From NCBI GenBank assembly GCA_036345935.2, contig JADWOT020000008.1, forward strand, positions 3,203,114-3,267,113: 64,000 bases of DNA. Direction: 5' to 3'. This document shows, one piece after another, positions 13,901 through 26,436 of this stretch; within the stretch, counting starts at the first letter, position 1, and each line of letters starts with the position of its first letter. This DNA is from Taenia hydatigena. Taxonomy: Eukaryota; Platyhelminthes; Cestoda; Cyclophyllidea; Taeniidae. The translations under genes were made by a program, and so were the position numbers. The notes beneath the pieces are model-generated. The model was not told the origin of the DNA. It searched no databases and saw only the letters and a program-made list of their open reading frames with translations.

Positions 13901-15679
13901 GGTTTGCGAAAATTAAAACAAGTTATATTGAGTTGAAACGACTCTCTAAGTGTTCAAAAGACCTTTTCCTGACAAGGGCCGAACCCAGAGGTAAGAACTA
14001 TTCAACCACTCAGAAAACCTCAAGTACAGTGGCATTGCCTTCTGCAAAACGCCCCATTCGCCTTTATCAAAAAGTAAGCAAACGCCACGTCTTTACCTAT
14101 GCCACCACCATGAAGACATGATACCTGGAAGAAAAGTAATTGCAACTAACCTTCTCTACATAGAGCGAATCCGCATCAGGATGCCGTTCCACCTCCACGA
14201 TTTTGCCCACCCGCATGTCGATACGACTGACATCAACGGGTACAACTTCACCCTTCTTTTGACCTTTTGGTGGAGGCACCGTTTTAGCAATAGGCGCTTT
14301 GTCTGAGTTACAAGAATAATAACAGTTATTGCTGACTCCATAAATAGAGTATACGTCATGTAACATAACCCTTTCGTTTTAAAGAAGAAGCCGTTATGTT
14401 TATGGATTAAATCAATGGTAAACACAATCGACAATTCTAATCGCGAAAAATGGAAGAACAAAAGGCACGGCTGCTGTACCGATTAATGTGAGTCGCGAAT
14501 ATACCATTACTAATTTGGGCTCAAGCAGAGAAGCCTTCGGAAAATGAAGACAATACTATTAAAAATACCACGCACGGTTGATTCCGCCTCTAAGTGATCC
14601 CGACGGTCCCGCGGCGGTGACAACAGACTTTTCACTGCGTTAAAATGGGAGGAAGCCGACTGCCGTCAACTTCCAACTTATTACCAAATCCCCATAAGTA
14701 GTGCATGTGAGAACATGCAATGATGACATTGGAAAAGCTTCGTTGATGGGAAGTCCTACTTTGCCTTTTCGATGGTGCACCCTATTTGGCAGGCGTTCTA
14801 CTTTACCAGTAAAACCAGGGAAGACCAGCTCCTGATTGACAAAAATTGCACAACCTCCCCAAGTGCCATACGTGACCGGATAAACGCACTAAGGATGCAT
14901 CTTTTTACCCAGATAGCGATGAAGAACAGGTAATTTTTGTTGCAATAAAGATGAACTTAACATCCCCGGTTCGAACCGTAAAAAAACAAATTTGACCTTC
15001 TATTCCAAAAAAGTTACATTTTGAGCTATCCGGTTAGCGCGACCATTGTACCGGTTAAATCTGTAGCACCAACAATTCGACTGAACCGAAAAATGTACCA
15101 AGAACAGTTAAAGTCAACACTAAATCAGTGCCATCACATAAAAAACATGCCCACCTTAAAGAGGACAAAATATGTTGAAAACCAAATAATAAACTGGGAG
15201 AAACTAAAACATCCGCTACCAGAGAGGCGAAGAACTCAACAAGAGAACGGCAAATTCAGGAAACAATATCAGCAGTACAATTTTACGTGCAGCGAATCAG
15301 ACAGTTGTCAATGTCAATGTCAATCCATTTAGAAATAGATTACTGGAAGAATTAAACAGAAAGAACGCACCAAGTTTGTCAGAAGGGCAGACCGGGGGAG
15401 GCGGAATAGTAGATCTCGAGATTTCAGCAGAATTTTTAGGTGAAGAAGGAAAGTATTGAATGTCTACGAAAAACCTATCAGAAGTCGAATCAAAATGAAC
15501 TTACGACCAGCTACTATTTCCAGATTAGTCAATTTCTCCTTTAGGGCATTAACTTCCCGTTTGAGCTGGACATTGCTTTCGGCATACACCAGTTCAGCGT
15601 GCTTGATTGCCTTTTCATCAGCATTGGCAAGAAGAGTTATCTTGTCACTGACGACTGCAGCAAGTTTTTCGGAGGACAT
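10931..15679 (-). CDS. AIMP1: AIMP1-like protein with C-terminal EMAP-II domain
   Basis: Exons on the minus strand: 15679-15505, 14302-14151, 12494-12248 and 11103-10931. They join in phase to 747 nt, 248 residues, stop TAG. Residues 1-60 are charged and heptad-like ([29 protein letters not shown]), as in the leucine-zipper N-terminus of AIMP1. A short basic linker follows, then the EMAP-II/tRNA-binding domain: [50 protein letters not shown], and near the end [12 protein letters not shown] and ATYKG. In animals AIMP1 scaffolds the multi-tRNA-synthetase complex and binds tRNA; its cleaved C-terminal part acts as a cytokine. At 248 residues it is shorter than the human protein (312), mostly by loss of linker, unless an exon in the 1.2-kb first intron was missed. 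The start is the first ATG of the open frame. Confidence 0.9.
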
Positions 15680-16439
15680 TTTCGCCGATATGGGCACTTA
15701 AATAAGTCGATATACACGTCAAGATTTTCGGGAATTAGTTCCCAGACAAGGGCACACAACAACCCAGAGAAAAAGCTTTACTAAATAAGTCGCGATTTTC
15801 CCTTTCGCAAATGCAATAATTCACCCTAAAACTACGTTGGAGGAAATATCGGTCAGACAAAAACAACATTCCAACAATGACAGTGACGAAGAGTTTAACA
15901 TCACCCAACTTATGATTCCCTTAAAAATTTGACGTATAGCCATATCTAGCGATTGGGAACGCAAATAAAAATTGCAAGAACCAAAGCACTCCTCGCATCT
16001 CATAGAACACCAAGTAGCAGCGACCTACGAGCTCGAGCCCCAAACAATCTGCCAAATACGACCATGCTTATAATAGCTTTGTTAAACACTTTATTTTGCA
16101 ATTGGTTTTTTCTCGGTAAATTCAATTTAACTATTTTGGTTTAATGGATTTTTTGCGCAGATTTTACCTTTTTTTAATGACGATTTGGCTTGTTCTTTGT
16201 GGCGGAATATTTAACCTGGGTTCGTGGTGAAAATTTCGTGTGCCTCATTTTAGGTCCTTACTTTCTCTACTTATCTGCTTATGCCATTCAGAGTCTGTGC
16301 GTGCATAAAGTTGCTGTTATTATGAGATACCTTCTTGTATAAATCGTCTGTCCTGGTCCACGATTTATGCTTATTCGCCCTCTGTGGTTACAACATAGTT
16401 GATTTTTTGTAGATCTGCCTCTGCCATATTGTCAAAGCC
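15680..16439. promoter_or_regulatory. putative shared promoter region between two divergent genes
   Basis: About 760 bp separate the start codons of AIMP1 (minus) and the helical-protein gene (plus). No coding signal is evident. A divergent promoter is inferred from orientation only; 5' untranslated exons may lie here. Confidence 0.35.
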
Positions 16440-19400
16440 ATGAAGTCAGTCAGAATGGTCAGTACAGTGTTGAGCGCATTTGGTTACCGTAGCTCTGTGT
16501 GGGCTGCGCGATGTCATAGACGGCCTTCTCGGTTTATTTCGTTATATACGCCGTATTTATCTTCTGATGGATCTACGAGTGTCTTTTCATCTGTGCAAAA
16601 GCTGCCCCGTCAAATAAGCATCCCGCCGGAGGAATTGATGACATATATCACCAGTGTATGTGGTTCCTTTTTTTCGATTATTTAAAATCGTTTTGTAGGA
16701 ACGTCGTAGCTTGGATCAGCTTCTCAATATCGATATTCGAGATTTTCCCTGCGAATTGCGTCTCACATGCTTAGAAGCCGTTCTTCAAACCGCACTCTTT
16801 ACCCTCTCTTATTCCTCTCCCTTCGATCGATATACTTTAGCGGTCGCTAACAGTCTTGGTATTGAGCCTTCGTCCACGGCCGTCCTCGCCTTTCTTCCAG
16901 CTTTTACAGCCTTTTCCACTGATTCTGCATGGTTATCCGATCCTCGTTTTCACCTCCTTTTACTTAGCACCGTTGCTGGGGCTCGAAATCTCTCGCGTCC
17001 ACGTATCCTTGTTCTAGCTGCTTGTCTTCGGCAGCTTCCCGATAACACGAACCTGAAATCTCTTTCTTCTGTTCTTCGTCTCATCACCCGTCTTATTAAC
17101 GACTGTGGCATCTCTGAGCTTGTCTATATCTGTGCTCTGCTACGTGACCTTCCACACAAGCCTTCTTCTGGTGGTTCTACCGGTACTTCACTTCTCGGTG
17201 TTGAAGCTGACCTCCTTAGAGACGCCCTACGTCGTCATCTAATCTCTCGGTTGCCTGAAGTGGAAAGCTTGGGCCTTCTTGCTCTTCTTCGACTAGCCCA
17301 CGATTTTGGTCCAGATTTGGCTGCTAATCGAATGGACGCAATTCGATTCAGTGCATCGCTGGAAACGGTGATTTCAACAAGGCTAAAGGAGCAGAATCTC
17401 TTCACGCTGTGTCTTCTCTGCTCGGCTTTGCAAAGAATGCAGACTTTCCGACCAGGTCTCATTCGCAGGTGTCTGGGTCAAATTCGTCGCAAGTTGCATC
17501 TGACCTTGAACTACCCCTCTACCGATCAAAGTGGCTGGTTGGCTGGTGCACTTGCGGCCTTAGCCAATCTCGCAGTAGGCAATTTGAATACCTTACCGGC
17601 GAAAGCCACATTCTCTGCTGACCAATTCTCTCTGTTATCTTGCGAAATAAGTCTTCTTAGTCCCAAAACTCAGCATCCCTTGCCCGTTAGGTCCTCATGT
17701 GGCCTTGACATCCATCCCCTGCTTACTGCTGATTGGACGCGTCAGCTCTTCTTTGATGTTGCTGATTATGTGTTCGAACGTGTGAATTCGGGGAATAGTG
17801 ATGCCGAATCGGCTACACGGACTACTTTGGCTCTGCTCCTACTTGGCGTACGTCATGAAAAGCTTCTCAGTCAACAAAAACCAGTCATCAAGGCGTTTGC
17901 AGATCTGCTTATTGGCCACTCAAGTGTTCTGCTTCCGGCCAAAGAAATGTCTGCCTTTGAAAATACTATGGATTACACTCTACCCAAATCTCGTTAGTAA
18001 TCTTCACATTAGCAAACTTCTCCAGTTTAGTTGATTTAATTGGGTTTTATCCTTGCAGTCGCTCTGGTACAACATTTACCCAGAGTGGACTGGCAGCTTT
18101 ACTATGAGATGTCCGTCATCGTAAAGGGCAAGGGACTCTCCCAACTAACGTCAAGGCAACGCGAACTGCTTCAGGCCTATGTGATCTTGAAGAAACCGAC
18201 CGTGGAGGAATACATAATGCATTTGCAGGAACGAATCAGCACTGTACCTGGGGTTGAGATCTTGCCTTTCCATGTGCTTGAGACGCATTCGGGAGGTCAA
18301 CTGCTTGCTGGTATGTGCTCCTACTGTTATTTAATTTGCAACGAAAATTCATATTAGCTGCTCTGGTTTGAAGCGTTGTTTTGGTGACCCTGGAAGGCTT
18401 CACCAGGTATTTATCTTTTTTTTAGATTTTATTGTTCGTAAGGTGTCATCTTTGGATTCAGGTTTGTTGCGTCTCTGACTTTCCTCTAGAATTAATTTTA
18501 AGTAAATACTTTGGGGTGGTTTTTTTTATTTCCTAGCCGTTTCCAAGTACGCACTTTGTTTCCTACTCCGAAAACGTGATGATTTGGTACCCCAACCTTT
18601 CACTTCGCTTCTGATGTCCTATAAAAGCGTTACTTCAATTCCCGTTGCTCCAGTAAGTTCCTCCGTTTTAGTTTAATTTTAGGATCTTTTCGCGATCTCG
18701 TTGTTTTATGAGAAGACTAGGTTTTTGTGGTTCAATCAAGTGATGTTTGTGATTTTGTCAAAGCTACAGTATTTAACCCATACTATTCTATAGGTCACCT
18801 GTAGAATTCAAAGCAATCCTGAATTTCCTACTGAATAAGAAATTATTGTACAATTTGAATGGTTTAATTTCGTGAGTGGTGTGATCGGTAAATCCTCACC
18901 TTATCTTACGGTCATCTCTTTTCCCTTTTAACTGATTTGGGGTAGACTGATTTCTTTCATTCTCCATGGAATCCATCTTTTAGCAGTCTTTTTTTATGAT
19001 AATAGGGTTGTTTAAGAACTTCTGTCATGTTAGGCGATTTTGAATTTGAAAGCGCAAGATCTAAGTAGGGTCAAGGCGCGGGTAAGTGGTATAGATTGAA
19101 GGGAAGCAGCTGTAGCATACAGACTAAAGTAACCGACTTTAATTTTGGAAATATTCAGTGGTGCCGGCTTGTCATCTTTTGAATAATCGTCTCTCTCCAA
19201 GCAGTTTTATTGAAATCGTGGAAAATCAAGTCGCCGATTCACCTTATTCCTGAACATGAGTTTTATCGTGGCACGAGCTAGTGGAGCAGAGCAGATGACA
19301 ACTCGACGAACAAAAGCGTCTGGCTAGCTCACGTCTAATGTTCGTTGATGGTTTGAATATGGAATTATCTTCTGGGAGAGAGGACCGTGAATGAGCTAGG

Positions 19401-19745
19401 AACAATTGTAGTGAAAAGAAGTGGCGGATGCGTCCCTCAATCCGTCTTAAATTGCATAGGAAGCATTGGCAAGCAAATAAAGTGCACGAGAGAATACGGA
19501 GAAAATCTGAGATAAAAATTTGATCTAATCGCCTCAAAATTACCTCACTTCGGTTTGTTTTGTCTTCGTAGGTCCTTTACTGTGATTGGCTATCAGCACA
19601 AGAAAGTAATAACCGTCGTGATGCCTTTTTAAAGAACCTGGCTTTGCTTCTAGCTGAGGATTCTGGAGTTCCAACCGCTTCCACAAAGGCTCGACCTCTT
19701 CGAGAAGTGGTCAGTTTTGACCAATTATGCGTAAACGTTGAGTGA
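16440..19745 (+). CDS. alpha-helical repeat-like protein, probably mitochondrial
   Basis: Exons 16440-16655, 16699-17992, 18059-18310, 18537-18652 and 19572-19745 join in phase to 2052 nt, 683 residues. The first intron is only 43 nt. The N-terminus is rich in Arg and Ser and poor in acidic residues over about 45 residues ([19 protein letters not shown]), typical of a mitochondrial presequence. The rest is Leu/Ala-rich with repeated amphipathic helices (for example [46 protein letters not shown]). This style resembles FASTK/octotricopeptide-type mitochondrial RNA-binding proteins. I see no RAP domain or other diagnostic motif, so the function is not assigned. The gene lies head-to-head with AIMP1. 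Existence is well supported by the 1.3-kb exon; the last two exons rest on splice phase. Confidence 0.75.
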
Positions 19746-22400
19746 AATTACAACCAAGCTCATTACATTGTCGACTTCCACCCATTATTAAAGGGATCCT
19801 TAGACTGTATTGAACTTTCGGGATCCCTTTTTACGGTTGATGTCGATCTAGTCTCCCAATCAATTCACTGAATTTCGAATTGGTTGCTCGGAGCGACTTA
19901 CTAAGTTGTAGAACTGTTTTTTTTTTATAGATAAACTTACAGAAAAGCTTGAGCAATTTCCTACAAAAATGGAATTAATCATGAATATTCAGGCTAGAGT
20001 CTTTCTTCAAAAAGCGTTGTTCATTGACGGATTGTAGGGCTCCTTAGATGGTCAGTCAGCTACATCAACGACTGAAAAAATAAGGACCCTGGAAGTGACT
20101 TGGAAAATATAGCAACAGTTGACTAGGTTCGAGAAGAGCCAAATTCGAGTTTTTAACGTGCCTTTTGTGCTCAATCCATGCCTTCGGACCCAGCAAGAAC
20201 AAGAACGTGGGCAGATGTGTTAGGTCCGTCTCGTAAGGACTCACAGGTGAAGGCGTCAGCTCCCTCCGCCCAGAATCGATCTCGACATTCCGCTAAGATA
20301 GGCAAAACTGAATATCAGAGGTAAATCGGCAAAACACCAACCGGAGGAGAGCCACAGCGCGGAGCAGGGACGTTTTGTGAGTGTTACCTAGGCGTAGAAT
20401 TGTGCAAGAATGTATGGGAGATGTTTTCCAAGGAAGTGATTAAAAAATGTCAACTAATGCTGAGCAATCCATATTGAGGTGGTGTGGTTTTTGACAACTC
20501 GCTGCAATGTCTGGCCAAACGCGTGACTTTGCCTATTGCTAGAGCAAACTGCTTTTATTGTGTTCCCTACTATTTCTAACATTCGGAATCCACATACCAT
20601 CAGATGTCTGTTGAGCCCAATGGATATGGCTTAAGTTTATACGTGCTTTATGAACCAAGCCCAAATGAGTTCCGTGGCTGGTGGAACCCCATGTCAAGTA
20701 TACTCGTCACATCCGGAAAAAAGCGTAGCCGTGGAACGACACGATTTCGGTGAGGAGGTATTCAGAAACGCTGCATCGCTTTCGAAGAGACCCTCTATCT
20801 TTTAGTAAAACAGAGATTGACGTATTACTGCTAAGTAGAACATACATTTACTGCAAAATGTCAATTGGAAACTGCAGTACGCTCGCACCTCACTTCGAAA
20901 GCGCTAAATTGTTTCCTCGTTTATTCAACGTACACTGCAAAAAGTGCCTGATTAGTTTAAATTATCTGTTGAACGGTGCACCAAATGTATCAGGTGCTAC
21001 GACTTTCGCTGCCACACCATCCCCACAGCGCTGTTTGCTTTTGGGTTGGCGGCATTCAGCTGAAGTCGTAACCCTCGATTGTCCCGGTCGGAGACTCGTC
21101 AACAAGGACATCAGCGCACTCAAAGAAAGTGGCGTTTGATTATCTTGTGTTGGGTTAGACTTTCCATAGGTTGCAGTGGGAAGATTCATCCTTTTCTTCG
21201 GGTAGGTCTGCCGTCGACGTCTATACCTAGTTTGCTGCGATGGTTCCGCCTCAGATCTGCCTTCCATGTGCTTGTTGGAAGGAAAAGAATCAAAAGTTGC
21301 CAGTGATTATTGACAGAATGAACTCCTCGTTTGTGGATGTGTCTGAAGTTTTAATAATGCTGAAAGCAAGTCTAAAATTACACCTCCCCAAGTTTACATT
21401 GTCATGAGGTTTACTTGACGTGTTGCATTTTCGAATTGAAGGGGTAAGTGGGTGGACAATTTAAACATCGCTGTTTCATAAACAAAACTGTCAGACGAGC
21501 ATTTATATCACCGTGCATTGCAGTCGGCATTAGCTGAACACAGCCACACAGGACAACAGTTAGGTGAGTTGGAGCGATTCAAACGTCCTATTTTTGCTGT
21601 TTTTATTAGCTAAACCGTCTTTTGACCATCTTAACCAAGTTCATCCACAGCTGTACTCAACGTGGCGCCCTGAGTCTCCTCTGAAATCGCAATAAGACAC
21701 ATCAGTATAGAAAGATTCTTTGTTGTTATCGCACAGAGCGGTTGAGAAGGGTCTGGACGGTTAGATGAAGGATTGGAACTAAGATCTACTACATACACGA
21801 GATCTTTGTATTCTTAACCGTAAAATTACGGATACAAGGAGGCTAATTTGGATACTAAGGCAACGTACATTAACCTTGTCGTTGACTTGTTTTGAACGTT
21901 CTCGGTGGTATTCCATGTTGTTACTGCGATAGCCAAGCAAAGACAGTGAAAAATTGATGCCCTGGTAGTAACTAAGGCGCAATGGGAGAGGTTAAATGAC
22001 AAATTTAAGATGACAGCAATGTGGTTCATAAGTTAACGGTGGATTTTGATGGCATTCGTGCCTCCTCTGGCGATGCAGTAAGGTAAATGTGAGTTCAGCA
22101 TCGGCTTTATTATGCACACACAGAAGGGCTCGAAAGCTAGGAAATAGGTTCTAACATTGTTTAAAAGTAGACGCAACCTTCTCGATTTTTCCGTTAGAAA
22201 ACCTTGCCATGAGATTATTATGAAATCCATTTGGGTTTCTAACAAAATTTAATCTGTAAGTTCATCAAACATTCGCCTTTCGAGCGCCTTTCCTTACATC
22301 ACGTGGACTATTGTGAGACTTACCAGGTATAGAATTTTGCTTACATCATTTATATGCAAAGTAAAGACGAGTTCATTTTAGTGACAAGTTCCGACGATTA
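19746..22400. other. intergenic, no identifiable gene
   Basis: Short open frames occur, for example 20750-21139 (129 residues) and a 49-residue frame near 20178, but none resembles a known family and no splice structure supports them. The last part presumably includes the promoter and 5' leader of the UPF0489 gene. Confidence 0.4.
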
Positions 22401-25400
22401 ATGGACCGCAGTATTAAACACAGGGTTGCTTGGACGCTGATTTCGTTGTTAGTAGCATCAGTACACGCACTCGAAGAGAACGTTCAAGTTTTCATTGAAG
22501 AGGAACACCATGAAGGTAAACCATTTTTTTTACTAAAATTCACATATAACGCTGAGCACTGCAATTCGTGGTTATAAATATAAGCTTTGAAAGGCTTAAA
22601 TAACAATTATTAAAAGCTAAAATAACAAGGGAACCACAGTTTTCGGCACTTACTTGACCACATATTTAATTGAAAACAGCCACTGTAGCGTCCCGAGTCT
22701 CCCTTGAAGACAAAAGAAGGCAAAATACCAGGGCAGAATACACATATTTAATGGACAGAGGGTGTAGTGCTTTGCTTGTTTGGAATGCCGGGGTTTGAGT
22801 CTCGGACACAGAGGTGGCCGTACTGCCCTAGCTGAGTGGGCTGGACTTCGGATCATGCCAGTAACTCCAATCTCTCTGTTTGCTGAACATGTATATTCCG
22901 CTCTAGCATTATGCCTTCTTTTGCCTTCAAAGAAGCCTCGAAAAGCTACATTGGTGACAACGGAAAGCGGATCCAACTTGACAGGGTTTCTACTTCCATC
23001 TCTACCGCCTGTGGCATATTGCAACGCTGCAAAAGAAGTTTCTATACTACATTTGGGAGAATCTCTGACATCTCACAACAGAAGGGCTGAGAACGGCGTC
23101 CCATTCGGCAGGAAAGCTATTAACAACTGAAGCGACACTAGTCGTGGACCGTCTGGAAAGGTCTCCTTCCAGAGATTACCCTCCAAGATACTTGCTCAAG
23201 GGGATAGGTGTGCTAGCTTCTCCCTACGGACATACTGATGGTCAGCAAACCCTCTCACTCTAAATTTAGTTTCCAAACTGGATGGAAAACCAGGTCCAGT
23301 CGACCTGCCAAGAGGGATCACTGGCATTGGTGTCAAGCATCGCCTCAGTTGCATCGAATGCTGGAGACTGGCACGGTTAGCTCGTGGATGGTTCTTGCAG
23401 CACTGATCACGTTGTGATGGCTAACGCGAGAGGTCTACCAAAAGAAGCGTTGGGGACGACGCTCGAAAGAGAGGGGCAATGCCTACCCGGCTAGGGCAAT
23501 ATGGCCACCTCTGTGTCCGAGATCCAAAGCCGACAGTCCAAACAAACAAAGTATTATAATCACATTATTAAAAGCCCAAAAAATACAGACATAAGGCACA
23601 TGAGTGGCTTTTCAACGAACATCGGCAAAGAACATTTTTGGCGAAATCAGCTAACGCACTACTCTTTAAAATGCCCTCTTTTATCCGAAATTTATTAAAT
23701 TTTCAGTAATTTCACATTGGGTAAGCGCTCTCGAGAGGAGGGGATGGCCAAAAGCAGATTTGGTAGGTTCCAGCTTTTTACACAGTTTTGTGCATTAAAA
23801 CAAAAACTTTGGTCGATTTTTTCGTCCCAATATTTGAGAATTTCTTTGTTTGCAATGGCGGCCATTTTATGATCACTTTAGAAACCTCAAGACAATATGC
23901 ATTAGTCGCTGTCTAAAATTCGGACAAACTGTATGGTCACGTGTTACCTTATGGATCGGCAAAATATATTTATGGAACGCCGCTCTAAAAACTAAATAAT
24001 TTAGCAATAACCCCAAGATACTCTATTATCTGTAACGGAATAAGTTGAAAAACTACTTCTCCGGAGCACTTTGTCAGTGGAAGAGAAAATCCTAGTCCCT
24101 GCCATCAACGCTTCTATCGTACTGCTATTGTTGAATTTATTATCATGGGAAGTGATGTCGCATAATAAATAGCTTTTACGAACCCAAATAGCTTAACAGG
24201 AACATAACGGGCACTAGAAGTGTCAAATTTCCAAGCCACTAACAAAGCGAAAACATTTCTGTATGATAGATCCACATCGATGGGCACAGTGACATGGATT
24301 ATCCGGAACTTGTCGACAGTCTACCTATTGGAGACGTTCCGAATTCTCCCCACCAGATTGCTGCAATGATGCAACGCAACGACCAATTTATTCAAGTGAG
24401 TTTCAAGTAAAACGATGTCCCATTTTTTTGTAGTTTTCTGGTGCCATTTCTTGGAGCCTCCCTATGTCAAAACTTGTCGAACAGGCGTCCTGTGTATGTG
24501 ACATACTTCACATGTGACATATCGTCAATTATGGGCACGACTGAAAGGCGCGCCAACTTCTCCTCCAGTACTTAACTTTTATTTAAGTTTAACCATGCCT
24601 CTAAATTGCCCCAAGTTTATTTGAGCACAATCCTGAAAATGTGCAGGACGAATTCGCTGAATAAGCATTTCCTAATAGTTTCTTTCACAAAATTAAGGCA
24701 TGCTACTTAGAACAAATAAGTACACAATGTTGATTCTAATTGATTGTTGTGCTTACCACCAGGCGGCCATTGTAAGTAACTTGATTCACTCCGTCTACAT
24801 CATCCTTCCCACCTGGACTTCCAACGAAAGCGTAGCCTTCAACGCCTCTATTGGTCGAACGTCCCAAAATTTCACCGACAAACATCAACTCTGCCTCTGC
24901 TTTACCGACCACAGCCTTAACACAAATGAAACTTGCCAAACCCGAAATGTGGAATCCGATGCTATGGAATTGCAAATCTCACCTCACCTCTGCACACCCC
25001 GAATTTCCTCATACCATCATGTGGAACTGAATTCTTACACTGCTGCTAGGGGTACACTTCGGCGAATGCTTCAAAAGGAGGATTCGGGTGCACTGATAAT
25101 CGATATAGACGAAGATTTCTTTGGAGTTCAGCTTCCGGCTGCAAGCCTTCTCCAGAACGATTGCGATCTAATCGACCTTTTTGAAATATCAAACACACTC
25201 CATGGTATTCTTTGTCCTCCAGTCGGTCTGACTGGAGCAGAAGAACTGGAGATCGATTCCTGGTTTCAGCAAACCATCAAATCATTTGACATGGCTGGAT
25301 GTTTTACTCCTACCGTATGCTTACACATGTACTATAACTCCAGCCTCCCAATCTCCTGTCGAGATGAAATCGCTAGAGCTGCTGCCTCATTAAATCCACG

Positions 25401-25878
25401 CTGGCGATGTCAGGATATGGCAAGTGTAATCTTTTATGTGGAACGTTTGGCAATTTTGTTGTCCTACCAAACAGACCAGGCATTGAAAGCGCTGTCAGAG
25501 ACTGGAATATGTTTGGAAGCTGCTAGCAGAACCTTCGAAACCGAACCGAAAATAGGCCTTTGTTTGGGTCACAATCTTCCAGGAGCTTCTGTTGTCCCGG
25601 AGTTTGTCCCATCCTATAAAAACATCGTTGAACTGGCTCGGAATATGACTCGCATCCTGAATGCTACCTTGCCTAGACGACCAACCGTAATCACAATTGC
25701 AAGGTCATCTCGGGACGGTTATGTGGTACGAAAGTTGCAACCGACGATTGAATTGGCAATTAGAATGGTACTAAAACATGTCTTCAATCTCACGGATGCA
25801 AATTTTCACTACTCAGAGTATTTGGCTGGTGGCGAGATTGGTTGGGTGGATCGCTATCACGAACCAAAGAAAACATGA
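22401..25878 (+). CDS. UPF0489 (C5orf22-type) protein with signal peptide, probably secreted
   Basis: Exons 22401-22515, 24078-24118 (41 nt), 24270-24395 and 24763-25878 join in phase to 1398 nt, 465 residues. Family signatures occur in order: EEEHHE near residue 37 (human C5orf22 has EDHQE), LVPAINASI then HIDGHSDMD (residues 53-61), [20 protein letters not shown] near 205-216, and TVITIARSS near 402-410. The DxD and HxDxHxD residues recall arginase/deacetylase-fold metal sites; no activity is established for the family that I can cite. Unlike the human protein, this one begins with a basic stretch and a hydrophobic core ([13 protein letters not shown]), a likely signal peptide. It has many N-glycosylation sequons (NES, NAS, NFT, NET, NSS, NMT, NAT, NLT). 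Intron 1 holds a rearranged TRIM-like element. The 41-nt exon is the least certain part: it is about seven residues short of the human spacing, and the phase fits. Confidence 0.82.
22684..23558 (+). mobile_element. TRIM-like element (LTR plus internal part, +) embedded in a minus-oriented LTR
   Basis: Plus-oriented LTR 22763-22950 (ends AGCTACA), then an internal part 22951-23479 beginning TTGGTGACAACGG and ending with a purine tract (CGAAAGAGAGGGGCAA). No plus-oriented right LTR follows. Instead the element is bracketed by two pieces of one minus-oriented LTR: its 3' half at 22684-22762 and its 5' half at about 23482-23558. The middle of that LTR (about 40 bp) is missing. It belongs to a diverged subfamily shared with the copy at 28320-29064 and lies inside intron 1 of the UPF0489 gene. 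Confidence 0.75.
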
Positions 25879-26054
25879 CCCCTTCCATTTGTCCTTCCAA
25901 GTTATGTGTAACTTTTTACCTGTGCTTTTAAAAATCACTTAATATCTGATGTGATGATATTTGAGATTTTGCCGTCCTGATCAGTTGTTTTTAAAAATCT
26001 TCTTGCTTTGTTTTAACGCATTGTTAAGACACTCAAGGTGAAGATGATGTTGAT

Positions 26055-26060
26055 AATAAA
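26055..26060 (+). terminator. AATAAA poly(A) signal of the UPF0489 gene
   Basis: Canonical AATAAA, 177 nt after the UPF0489 stop codon and before the next gene start. Confidence 0.55.
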
Positions 26061-26436
26061 AATTGTGGGGAGTGCTGCGATTCTGCTTAATTGAATCCAC
26101 CATTTTTTGCATGGTTATGCCTCAGATCCCACTCAGCGCCACTCTGCCGCCTCGGCCACCGAAATGCAAGGTTGCTGGCAGGGCAAATAGCAGTGAGGCG
26201 TCCCACCGATTTCACTGCATCCTAGATTCCCTCCTTCTAGTAAATTAACAATGAGAACTTACTAAATTTGTGCTGCTCACAGGTTACTTGTGGATACAGC
26301 ATTCACAAGCAACATCTCTTTTTCATTTCGTATCCCATTTCTATGCTATTTAACCATCCATCTGACTTCTGTGCAAACAGCCGGAAGGCGAGATGTTTAC
26401 TTCTTCACAATTGAGGTCCTTCGGCCAACTTACAAA

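Noticed and set aside
14970..15000. GGTTCGAACC, reminiscent of a tRNA T-arm.
   Set aside because: No acceptor stem, D-arm or anticodon arm can be built around it.
20150..20330. Weak resemblance to a LINE ORF1-like stretch (FEKSQIRVFNVP, RTWADVLGPSRK).
   Set aside because: Too short and broken; no reverse transcriptase or endonuclease sequence nearby.
20750..21139. 129-codon plus frame as a gene.
   Set aside because: No resemblance to a family and no supporting splice or neighbour evidence.
23711..23724. 14-nt micro-exon between exons 1 and 2 of the UPF0489 gene (adds VISHW).
   Set aside because: It fits exon 1 in phase but leaves phase 0, which does not match the next supported exon.
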